Of a stretch of 32,680 bases of DNA, positions 1 through 7,223 are shown in pieces; the stretch's first letter is position 1, and the number at the start of each line of letters is the position of its first letter. The translations under genes and the position numbers were made by a program. A model generated the notes under the pieces. The model was not told the DNA's origin. It was given only the letters and a program-made list of their open reading frames with translations, and ran no database searches. Origin of the DNA: a bacterium (GTDB taxonomy: Bacteria; Actinomycetota; Acidimicrobiia; Spongiisociales; ZC4RG35); the NCBI GenBank assembly GCA_024641285.1, contig JAHEDH010000021.1, forward strand, positions 1,973 to 34,652, in the 5' to 3' direction.

Positions 1-285
1 CATGAAGCCGCGACTTTCGAGGTTGTTCTCGATACCCCGGAGGATGGGCGCGATGGACGGATTTCCGAGGTCGGCGACCACGACGCCGAGTGTCGCCGTC
101 TTGCCCTCTCTGAGCCCCTTCGCAACGACATCGGGCCGGTACCCGAGCTCCTCTGCGATCTGCCGGATGTGATTGACCGTCTGGGCATTGACGCGATGGG
201 CGTTGGATGCATCGAGCGCTCTCGACGCGGTCGAGACATGGACGCCAGCCCGCTCGGCGACGTCGCGCAGCGTCACCTTCCGCAT
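1..285 (-). CDS. LacI-family transcriptional repressor (partial, N-terminal 95 aa)
   Basis: The gene starts with ATG at 285 and runs off the left edge, so only the N-terminal 95 residues are visible. Residues 1-50 form the LacI helix-turn-helix (VTLRDVAERAGV, then HVSTASRAL) and about 50-60 the hinge, with the usual Leu at position 58; after that the periplasmic-binding-protein-like core begins (TLGVVVADLGNP). About 77% of the visible residues match the complete LacI-type protein encoded just upstream (374-1414), and the DNA-reading helix is almost the same (STASR versus STVSR). The two probably arose by tandem duplication and may share operators. It is the last visible gene of the leftward ABC-transport operon, 88 bp after its paralogue. 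Family knowledge says such proteins sense a sugar or a sugar derivative; the effector is unknown. Confidence 0.9.
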   Translation of the reverse strand, partial: MRKVTLRDVAERAGVHVSTASRALDASNAHRVNAQTVNHIRQIAEELGYRPDVVAKGLREGKTATLGVVVADLGNPSIAPILRGIENNLESRGFM

Positions 286-373
286 TCAACGCACTCTCGG
301 TCTGATTGCCACACAGTCCCTGTCTCGATGCGCTCGGCAGACGTCGGATTCTATTGCGTCTGGCGTTCGATGC

Positions 374-1414
374 TCAGTCGTCGGACAGGCCGGCGTCGGA
401 ATCCTGTTCACCTGTGGACGCCCTCGGCGTCAGGCTCGGGGGGAACTTGAGGGGTGTGGGCTCGAACTCCGGATTGTCGAGCAGCATCACTGCGTAGTCG
501 GCCGCGATCCGGCCGATTTCGTAGCTCGGGTGTCGGACGGAGGTGAGCGACGGCTTCGAGAATGCCGCCATCGGCGTGTCGTCGTAACCGACCGCGTGGA
601 AGTCGCCCGGACAGTCGAGACCGGCATCTCTGAGCGCACCGATCGCGCCGAACGCCATCAGATCGTTGTGCGCGAACACCGCAGTCGGCAACTCCTCGTC
701 ACTCTCGATCATCATCCGCATGATCCTGGCGCCTTCAGCAATGGTGGGGCGTCGAGCCGTGTCCTTCGCCTCGACCACTACCCCCCCACCGAGACGAATG
801 GCGGAGGTGAACCCCTGGGACCGATCCACGAAGTGGGTCACGTCGGTCGGCCCAGGAAGCTGTCCGATTCGTCTGTGTCCCAACGACAGGAGGTGTTCCC
901 CCACCATCCGACCACCCTCGACATCGTCGAACACGACATGGGGCAGCCTCGTCCTGGCGGGACAGCGAACGGCAAGGACGACCGGCACGCGATCGGCGGC
1001 CGCCTCGAGGATCGGCACATGATCATCGCGCGCCGCGGTGACGATCAGGGCATCGACGCGGCGGCTCATCAAGTGCTCGATCACACGACTGAGCCGCTGA
1101 TCGTCGTCTTGGGTCTCGGTGATGATCGCCATCAGCCCGCGACTCTCCAGGTTGTTCTCGATCCCGCGGAGGATCGGAGCCCAACCCGGATTGCCGAGGT
1201 CGGGGACGACCACGCCGAAGGTGGCGGTACTCCCTTTCCGGTATCCCCGGGCGATCACGTCGGGGCGGTAGCCCATCTCGTCTGCGATCCGTCGGATCTC
1301 GTTGACGGTCTGAGCGTTCACCCGGTACGCGGACGAGGGATCCAACGCCCGCGACACGGTCGAGACGTGGACGCCGGCCCGGTCAGCGATGTCCTTCAAC
1401 GTCACCTTCTGCAC
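374..1414 (-). CDS. LacI-family transcriptional repressor
   Basis: A 346-residue protein of normal LacI-family length. It begins with GTG at 1414, with a GGAGG box about 11 nt ahead. Residues 1-50 are the helix-turn-helix (VTLKDIADRAGV then HVSTVSRAL), followed by the hinge and an effector-binding core with typical segments (LGNPGWAPILRGIE, VFAHNDLMAFGA, VGYDDTPMAAFSKPSLTSV). Position 58 in the hinge, normally the Leu that wedges into the minor groove, is Tyr here. It follows the SDR gene by 36 bp and is probably co-transcribed with the ABC transporter, which it likely represses through the palindromes near 7060-7090. The effector cannot be told from sequence; the transported sugar or polyol is the natural guess. 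Confidence 0.93.
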   Translation of the reverse strand: MQKVTLKDIADRAGVHVSTVSRALDPSSAYRVNAQTVNEIRRIADEMGYRPDVIARGYRKGSTATFGVVVPDLGNPGWAPILRGIENNLESRGLMAIITETQDDDQRLSRVIEHLMSRRVDALIVTAARDDHVPILEAAADRVPVVLAVRCPARTRLPHVVFDDVEGGRMVGEHLLSLGHRRIGQLPGPTDVTHFVDRSQGFTSAIRLGGGVVVEAKDTARRPTIAEGARIMRMMIESDEELPTAVFAHNDLMAFGAIGALRDAGLDCPGDFHAVGYDDTPMAAFSKPSLTSVRHPSYEIGRIAADYAVMLLDNPEFEPTPLKFPPSLTPRASTGEQDSDAGLSDD

Positions 1415-1450
1415 TGCAGCGGACGCCTCCCCTCCATGGGTCGTCGAGCG

Positions 1451-2254
1451 CTAGTGGAGAACCATTCCGCCGTCGATCTGCAGCAGCTGGCCCGTCATGT
1501 AGTCGCTCTCGGGGCTGGCCAGGAACGAGGCCGTACCCACGATGTCGTCGGGATAGGAGTAGCGCTTCATGAGGATCATGTTCTCGGCGATACTGTCCAT
1601 CGACTCGCCTTGCTTTTCGAACATCCCCATTTCGACGAGGTCACGGTCAAGCTGCTCCCACATCTCTGTCCTGACCACGCCCGGGGCGTAACCGTTGACG
1701 GTGATGTTGTGCTCGACGAGCGCCTTGGCACCGCCCTTGATCAGTGCGAGGACGGCGTGCTGGCTCATTCCGTAGACAACGACATCGATGAAGGTGTCGC
1801 GGGAGAGGATCGAACCGACGTTGATGATCTTGTAGGGGTAGTCCTGCTTGCCCTGCTTCACCATCTGGCGGGCGGTGGCCTGCATGACGTTGAGCTTGCC
1901 CCAAGCGTTGACGGTCATGATCTTGTCGTAGTTGTCCTTCGTGACGTCCAGGAACCACATCGGCTTGTTGATGCCGGCGTTGTTGAGGAGCACATTGATG
2001 CTGCCGAACTCCGCAACGGTGTGGGCCACGGCGTTCGCGGCGTCCTCTTGATTCGTGACATCCAGCGAGACGTGCGTTGCGACCCCACCTGCGTCTCGGA
2101 TCTCCTGGGCGACCTGGGCGACTCCTTCGACGTTGATGTCCCCCAGGCAGACCTTGGCGCCCTGGGCTGCGTAATGCTTGCCAACCGCTGCGCCCATTCC
2201 CTGCGCGGCTCCGGTGATCAAGACATGCTTGCCGGCCAATCGTGTCGTGTCCAT
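1451..2254 (-). CDS. SDR-family dehydrogenase with catalytic Lys replaced by Gln
   Basis: A 267-residue short-chain dehydrogenase/reductase. ATG at 2254 is preferred over an in-frame upstream start because AGAAGGGA precedes it and the fold starts right after it. Visible motifs: TGAAQGMG cofactor loop (residues 14-21), Asp39 at the end of strand beta-2 (suggests NAD rather than NADP), NNAG (91-94), Asn116, Ser148 and Tyr161. The Lys of YxxxK is Gln165 (YGMSQ). The C-terminal half (ITVNGYAPGVVRTEMW, DYMTGQLLQIDGGM) resembles sorbitol and 2,3-butanediol dehydrogenases. It sits between the binding-protein gene and the repressor, so it may oxidise the imported polyol or sugar. Loss of the Lys could mean altered catalysis or a sensory role; this is inference. 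Confidence 0.9.
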   Translation of the reverse strand: MDTTRLAGKHVLITGAAQGMGAAVGKHYAAQGAKVCLGDINVEGVAQVAQEIRDAGGVATHVSLDVTNQEDAANAVAHTVAEFGSINVLLNNAGINKPMWFLDVTKDNYDKIMTVNAWGKLNVMQATARQMVKQGKQDYPYKIINVGSILSRDTFIDVVVYGMSQHAVLALIKGGAKALVEHNITVNGYAPGVVRTEMWEQLDRDLVEMGMFEKQGESMDSIAENMILMKRYSYPDDIVGTASFLASPESDYMTGQLLQIDGGMVLH

Positions 2255-2308
2255 CGTTGTGACATTCCCTTCTGGTTGGTTTCGGCTGGTGTGCTTCTGC
2301 TGTGTGGG

Positions 2309-2341
2309 GAGGCCCGGGCGGGATACACCCACCCGGGCCTC
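2309..2341 (-). terminator. Intercistronic stem-loop between binding-protein and SDR genes
   Basis: Arms gaggcccgggcggg (2309-2322) and cccacccgggcctc (2328-2341) enclose a 5-nt loop. In minus-strand RNA all 14 pairs form, one of them G-U. No U-run follows, so it is more likely an mRNA-stabilising or partial-termination hairpin that keeps the binding-protein message more abundant than the downstream genes than a full terminator. The structure is seen; the role is inferred from similar hairpins in other binding-protein operons. Confidence 0.7.
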
Positions 2342-2366
2342 TGTTCATCGATTCAGTTGCGCCGGC

Positions 2367-3389
2367 CTACCACTCGGGGGCAACGGACGCGTCTTCCGCA
2401 TTGTCTGCCGTCACCTTGACCGACGGCATGAACTTGACGATGCGCTCGCTCGGGCTCTCGGTCAGCACCTCGTATGCCGTGGTGATGGCGTTCCCACCGT
2501 CCCACGAGGACGATTGGAACACGGTTCCATCGAGCTCACCTGACTTCACCAGCGGGTTGCCGAGGAACGTGTTGCCGATCGACGTGATGATGAGCGACGC
2601 AGGATCGATGTCACGGGCCTTCAGCGCGTCGATCACGCCGGCGACCATCGTGTCGTCTGCCGCGTAGACGCCGCCGATGTTCTCGGCGCCGACTGCGGTG
2701 ATCATCTCGGAGGCCGCGATCTGCGACTCGTCCTTGTTCCAGTTGCCCGGCTGTCTCGCAAGGATCGTGACGTTCGGGCACTGGTCGTTGATCGTGTCCT
2801 CGAACCCGGCCTCACGGTCGATGGCCGTCGAGTTACCGGTCAGACCGTTCACCATGATGATCCCCACGTCTTCACCGCCAGCGAGGTCACAGAAAATCTC
2901 AGCGGACGCAACACCCTGTCCATAGGTGTCGGGGCCGGAGTAGGCCGCGGTGAGGTCCTTGTCCTCGGGGTTCACGTCCGAGTTGGTCACGGTGACCGGG
3001 ATCCCGGCGTCGGCAGCGGCTTCCAGGCAGGGTCGGACCGTGTCGCCGACTGCCGGCCACAGGATGATCAGGTCGGGGTTGGCGGCCACTGCCACCTCGC
3101 ACTCGCTCGCCTGCTTGTCGGCGTCGTACTGCGAGTTGGTGATGGTCAGGTTGATGCCGAGACGATCGGCCTCCTCCTGCATGGGAGGCAGGTAGGTGCT
3201 GCCGTACGGCTGGTCGTTGCCCTGTGGGAGCAGTGCGAACACTTCATAGGTGTCTCCGCCGGCGTCAGCCGTCGTCTCGTCTGTGCTCCCTGCAGCCGTG
3301 GTGTCGGATGTGTCGTCGCCGCCGCAGGCTGCGAGGACGATCGCCAACACCGCGAAGATGCTGATCCATCTCGTGTATCTCGATCTCAT
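2367..3389 (-). CDS. Sugar-type ABC transporter substrate-binding lipoprotein
   Basis: A 340-residue secreted lipoprotein that captures the ligand outside the membrane. The signal peptide ends in the lipobox LAAC with Cys22 as lipid anchor, followed by a Thr/Asp/Ala-rich tether (to about residue 46). The rest is a type I periplasmic-binding-protein fold of the ribose/galactose-binding class (EVFALLPQGNDQPYG at the start; NPDLIILWPAVGDTV; VYAADDTMVAGVIDAL). ATG 3389 is preceded by AAGGGAG. An open frame continues upstream of this ATG but runs through the permease gene in another frame and is not coding. It lies 53 bp after the second permease gene. Being the fourth gene rather than the first is less usual for such operons. 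The ligand is unknown; a polyol or pentose-like compound is a guess from the neighbouring SDR. Confidence 0.93.
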   Translation of the reverse strand: MRSRYTRWISIFAVLAIVLAACGGDDTSDTTAAGSTDETTADAGGDTYEVFALLPQGNDQPYGSTYLPPMQEEADRLGINLTITNSQYDADKQASECEVAVAANPDLIILWPAVGDTVRPCLEAAADAGIPVTVTNSDVNPEDKDLTAAYSGPDTYGQGVASAEIFCDLAGGEDVGIIMVNGLTGNSTAIDREAGFEDTINDQCPNVTILARQPGNWNKDESQIAASEMITAVGAENIGGVYAADDTMVAGVIDALKARDIDPASLIITSIGNTFLGNPLVKSGELDGTVFQSSSWDGGNAITTAYEVLTESPSERIVKFMPSVKVTADNAEDASVAPEW

Positions 3390-3442
3390 CGAATTTTCTC
3401 CCTTTCCTTCATCGCCCACCGGACTTCGACGGGCGCTGGGCC

Positions 3443-4474
3443 TCAACCCACCGGGTGAGACCCTGAACGGCCCTGGAAGAGCGAACGAGCGCTTCCAACC
3501 ACCGTCCGAAGACTGTTGGGATCGGTGATCACTGCGAGCAACAGGACCAGGCCGATCACGATGTTCTGGACATCCACCTGGACGCCGGTGAGCGTCAAAG
3601 CGACCTGCAGGATTCCGAGGGAAGTAGCACCGAGCAGCGTTCCGAAGATCGATCCGCGGCCTCCGGTGAGCAGAACGCCGCCGATGATGGCTGCGGCGAA
3701 GCTGGCCAGAAGCACCGTCGACCCGGCTGTCGGGTCTGCCGCCGTGCGCTCGAGCGTGTTGATCACCCCGGCGAGCGCCGCAACGAATCCGGAGATCATG
3801 AAACCGGTGAAGATGCGGCGTCTCACGGGGATTCCGGCGTCGTAGGCGGCTTCCCGGTTGCCTCCCACCGCATAGAACTCCCGTCCTGCCCGCACGCGCG
3901 TGACGAAGACCTGGAGTGCGATGAACGCCACGATGAAGATCACCATCCTCGGAGTCAGCGGACCGAGGAACGGCTTGCCGAAGGCGATCCCCGCGTCCCT
4001 CGACGCGAGACGGACGGGCTCTTCGTTCGAGATGACGAACGCCGCCCCTCGGAGGAAGAACAGCATGCCCAGCGACGCTATGAACGAGTTGATCCCGACC
4101 ACGACGACGAAGAAGGCGTTCACCACCCCGATGATCAGTCCCACGGCAAGCGCGGCCACGACTCCGAGTGCGAGGTTGTCGATGCTGGCCATCACGACAC
4201 CGCACACGGCGAGCGTGCTGGCCACGCTCAGGTCCAACTCGCCCATGAGGATCACTGCGGTGAGGCCGAGTGCCACCAGCCCGATCAGGGCGACACGGCC
4301 GAGCGTCACCTCCCAAGCGGTGAAGGCGGTTGGCTCGGTGATCCAGGTCGCGATCGCTACGAGGATCAGCAGGGCGAGTGCGCGACCCTCGGTACGTCGG
4401 GCGATCGTCACACGGATCCGCGAGACGAGACCGCCCTGTTCCTGTCCGAGTTGGATGCCCTGGGCCTGGCTCAT
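3443..4474 (-). CDS. ABC transporter permease, RbsC-like (second of two)
   Basis: A 343-residue integral membrane protein of the BPD_transp_2 family, which forms one half of the import channel in ribose/xylose-type ABC systems. Several hydrophobic helices are visible (for example ALALLILVAIATW, VALIGLVALGLTAVI, LGVVAALAVGLIIGVVNAF). The family signature GELDLSVAS follows the second helix, and the EAA-like coupling region reads FYAVGGNREAAYDAGIPV. The ATG at 4474 overlaps the TGA of the upstream permease by 4 nt (ATGA), so translation is probably coupled. The C-terminal tail after the last helix is short and basic. Confidence 0.93.
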   Translation of the reverse strand: MSQAQGIQLGQEQGGLVSRIRVTIARRTEGRALALLILVAIATWITEPTAFTAWEVTLGRVALIGLVALGLTAVILMGELDLSVASTLAVCGVVMASIDNLALGVVAALAVGLIIGVVNAFFVVVVGINSFIASLGMLFFLRGAAFVISNEEPVRLASRDAGIAFGKPFLGPLTPRMVIFIVAFIALQVFVTRVRAGREFYAVGGNREAAYDAGIPVRRRIFTGFMISGFVAALAGVINTLERTAADPTAGSTVLLASFAAAIIGGVLLTGGRGSIFGTLLGATSLGILQVALTLTGVQVDVQNIVIGLVLLLAVITDPNSLRTVVGSARSLFQGRSGSHPVG

Positions 4475-5478
4475 GTCCCACTCGCCTTTCTCGCCAGCGA
4501 GTCGATCGAGACGGCGGCGACGATCAGGGCGCCGATCGCCATCTGCTGGACCCCGAACCCGAGACCTGAGAGGACCATGATGTTGGTGAGGACACTGACG
4601 AAGACGACGCCGAGCAGCGTGCGCAGGACGCTGCCTCTGCCGCCGAAGACGCTCGTGCCTCCGACGATGATGGCCGCGAGCGCTCTGAAGTCGAAGCCGG
4701 TCGACATCGACGAGACTGCTGTGTTCGAGAACGCTCCGAGCACGAACCCGCCGATCATGGCGGCGATGGAAGTAATCGTGAAGGCCCCGATGACGACCCA
4801 GGCCGTGTTCACGCCGGCGAGCCGGGTGGCATCGCGGTTCGAGCCATACGAACGAACGAGGAACCCGAAGTTCGTTCGCGTCAGCACGAAGGACAGGATC
4901 AGCGTCATCAAGATGAGGACGATCATCGAAAGCGGGAAGGGGCCGATCTTGGCGAGCCCGAACGATCTGATCGCACCGTCCTGCGGACCGAAGTAGATGC
5001 TTCCTCCCGAGAACCAGCGAAGAATCCCGAGTCCGATGAAGGTCGTCGAAAGGGTCACGATCACGGCGTTCGCCTTGAAGACGCCGACGGCCACGCCGTT
5101 CACCAGGCCATACAGCAAGGCGATCACGAAGGCCAGCGCCATCGCTGCCGGGATGTTCGACTCGTTGCTCACGGCGATAAGCACGACCGCTGCGGTCGCG
5201 ACCTGCGCCACGACGGAGAGATCCAGATAGTTGGCGCTGATGACCACGAAGGTCATACCGACCGCCACGATCCCGATCGGCGCAGCGCGGTTGAAGACGT
5301 CGGTGATGTTGTCGAGCGAGGCGAATCCGTCGATGAAGATGGCAGCGACCACCACCAGGACCGTCGTGAAGACGAAGATGCCGCGTGACGACATCCACAC
5401 GAGGAGGTTGAACGGCTGCTTCTCGATGGCAGGTTCTCCGACCACGGCCTCGGCGACACTCTGGGCCTCGTTCGTCAT
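4471..5478 (-). CDS. ABC transporter permease, RbsC-like (first of two)
   Basis: A 335-residue BPD_transp_2 membrane protein and partner of the permease encoded directly downstream. It has about eight to ten hydrophobic segments, the family motif SANYLDLSVVA after the second one, and the ATPase-contact region GFLVRSYGSNRDATRLAGVNT. Its start overlaps the ATPase stop by 4 nt (ATGA at 5475-5478), and its stop overlaps the next start in the same way. The sequence is clearly different from its partner, so the channel is likely a heterodimer, as in several pentose and polyol importers. No substrate can be assigned. Confidence 0.93.
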   Translation of the reverse strand: MTNEAQSVAEAVVGEPAIEKQPFNLLVWMSSRGIFVFTTVLVVVAAIFIDGFASLDNITDVFNRAAPIGIVAVGMTFVVISANYLDLSVVAQVATAAVVLIAVSNESNIPAAMALAFVIALLYGLVNGVAVGVFKANAVIVTLSTTFIGLGILRWFSGGSIYFGPQDGAIRSFGLAKIGPFPLSMIVLILMTLILSFVLTRTNFGFLVRSYGSNRDATRLAGVNTAWVVIGAFTITSIAAMIGGFVLGAFSNTAVSSMSTGFDFRALAAIIVGGTSVFGGRGSVLRTLLGVVFVSVLTNIMVLSGLGFGVQQMAIGALIVAAVSIDSLARKASGT

Positions 5479-7028
5479 AGCCCACGCACCTGGGACTCGC
5501 CGGATGCCAGGGACATCACGGATTTCTCGTCTGCCTCGTCCCGGGACAGCGTCCCGGCGATGCGGCCGTCACGAACGACGTGGATCACGTCGGCGAGATC
5601 CAACAACTCCGGCAGATCGGAGCTGACGACCAGGACGGCTGTGCCGCCCTCGGCGAGATCACGTACGAGCCGGTGAATCTCGACCTTCGCACCGACATCG
5701 ACTCCTCGAGTCGGCTCGTCGAGGATGATGACGTCGGGCTTCCGACCCAGCCACTTCGCCAGGACCACCTTCTGCTGGTTCCCGCCGCTGAAGTCCCCGG
5801 CTTCGCGTTGGATCTCGGGTGGGCGCAAGCCGACGGCATCTGCGAGTTCCTTCGCGAACGTGCCGATCTTGCCTCTCATCAGCACGCTGTAGCGGGACAA
5901 CTGGCTTCGATTGGGAAGGGCGATGTTGTCGGAAACAGTCATCGTGAGCGCCAACCCGTCGGTGCGCCGCTCCTCCGGGACGTAGGCGAACCCGTGCGAG
6001 ATGGCAGATCGGTAGCTGTTGACCCGGCGCATCGTTCCGTCGGTGTTGATGGTCACCGTTCCCGCCGACTTGATGTCGGCGCCGACGATCGCCCGGACCA
6101 ATTCGGTTCGACCTGCGCCAACGAGGCCACCGAGCCCGACGATTTCTCCCGCGCGGACATCGAGATCGATCCCGTTGACACCAGGAGCCTTGATACCGCG
6201 GGCCTGGAGGACGACGTCGCCGGCGGCCACCTTCGTCCTGCTGGTCTCGAGCTCCTGTTTCAGCTCCCGGCCGACCATCTTGTCGACGATCTCGTTCGGC
6301 TTGATGTCCGAGATCGAGACGGTGTCGACCAGATGGCCATCTCTCAGCACCGAGACCCGATTGCATATCCGGAAGATCTCGGGGATCCGGTGGGAGATGT
6401 AGATGATCGCAAGTCCCTGCCCGGCGAGGCGCTCGAGCATGTCGAGGAGGTAGTCCGTCTCCGCCGGAGTGAGGGTGGCCGTCGGCTCATCGAGGATGAG
6501 GACTCGAGGCTTGCGGGCGATCGCCCTGGCGATCTCGACGAACTGGCGTAACGCGACCGAAAGGCGCACGATCGGCTCGTCGAGGTCGACCTGGACGCGA
6601 ATCTCCTCGAGGGCGTCCGAGGCGATCTTCTTCATCTCGCGCTTCTTGATGAAACCCGCCTGGACCGGTGTCGTGCCGAGGACGATGTTCTCGGCGACCG
6701 TCAACTCCGGGACGAGGCTCAGCTCTTGGTGGACGAGAGAGATGCCGGCTTCGAGGGCGGCACGGGTGCTACCTGCTTCGAGCTCTCGCCCATCCACGAC
6801 CACAGATCCGTGGTCGGGAGTGAGGATGCCGGCGAGCACGCGCATCAACGTCGACTTGCCTGCGCCGTTTTCCCCGACGAGGCCATAGATCTCACCTGGA
6901 GCGACCTCGATGCTGACGTCGTCGACTGCGGTGGCTCCCCCGAAGCGTTTGACGACATTTCGAGCCTCGATGATCGCCCGACCGCCTGCGTCCTGGCGGG
7001 TCGTCTCGGTTGTTGGGTTCTCACTCAT
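5475..7028 (-). CDS. Sugar ABC transporter ATP-binding protein, RbsA/XylG-like double NBD
   Basis: A 517-residue cytoplasmic ATPase with two fused nucleotide-binding domains that power the importer. Domain 1 has Walker A GENGAGKS, the degenerate signature LSVALRQ typical of this class, Walker B VLILDEPTATL and switch His in ISHR. Domain 2 has the degenerate Walker A GLVGAGRTE, an intact signature FSGGNQQ and Walker B VIILDEPTRGVDVG. This mix of degenerate and intact motifs is normal for RbsA/MglA proteins. ATG 7028 gives MSENPTT; a TTG nine codons earlier (7055) is an alternative and neither has a strong ribosome site. It is the first gene of the leftward operon, with LacI-type palindromes 32-62 bp upstream. 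Confidence 0.93.
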   Translation of the reverse strand: MSENPTTETTRQDAGGRAIIEARNVVKRFGGATAVDDVSIEVAPGEIYGLVGENGAGKSTLMRVLAGILTPDHGSVVVDGRELEAGSTRAALEAGISLVHQELSLVPELTVAENIVLGTTPVQAGFIKKREMKKIASDALEEIRVQVDLDEPIVRLSVALRQFVEIARAIARKPRVLILDEPTATLTPAETDYLLDMLERLAGQGLAIIYISHRIPEIFRICNRVSVLRDGHLVDTVSISDIKPNEIVDKMVGRELKQELETSRTKVAAGDVVLQARGIKAPGVNGIDLDVRAGEIVGLGGLVGAGRTELVRAIVGADIKSAGTVTINTDGTMRRVNSYRSAISHGFAYVPEERRTDGLALTMTVSDNIALPNRSQLSRYSVLMRGKIGTFAKELADAVGLRPPEIQREAGDFSGGNQQKVVLAKWLGRKPDVIILDEPTRGVDVGAKVEIHRLVRDLAEGGTAVLVVSSDLPELLDLADVIHVVRDGRIAGTLSRDEADEKSVMSLASGESQVRGL

Positions 7029-7059
7029 GCGGCCGTCTCGGCACTTCGTCTGCAACTGT

Positions 7060-7090
7060 CAAACGATTGCAATTAAATCCAAACGTTTGG
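7060..7090 (-). promoter_or_regulatory. Probable LacI-family operator pair in front of the ABC operon
   Basis: The perfect 12-bp palindrome CCAAACGTTTGG lies at 7079-7090, and a near-perfect one, CAAACGATTG, at 7060-7069. Both have the central CG and CAAACG half-site typical of LacI-family operators, and their centres are exactly 20 bp apart (about two helical turns, same face). A weak third copy (accgtttg) is at 7113-7120. A possible -10 (TTTAAT, minus strand, 7072-7077) lies between the two main sites, a position fit for repression. The operon itself encodes two LacI-type repressors. The palindromes are seen; binding is inferred. Confidence 0.7.
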
Positions 7091-7223
7091 CTTCTCTTGC
7101 GCATCCTTGCCGACCGTTTGCCGTCATGCGGCCGAAACCGGGGATTTTTCTGTCCGAATGGAAGAAACCGACCGTAGAGGTGGCCGCCGGCCTCCTTGCA
7201 AGTTGTGGTTCAGACGGCGGTGG

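Noticed and set aside
173-2419. 748-aa open frame on the plus strand
   Set aside because: It lies antisense to two well-supported genes (LacI-type and SDR), shows no domain and has the composition expected for a GC-rich shadow frame.
7057-7062. TTGACA (minus strand) as a -35 box for the ABC operon
   Set aside because: No -10-like sequence occurs 16-18 bp downstream, and the start codon would lie too close.
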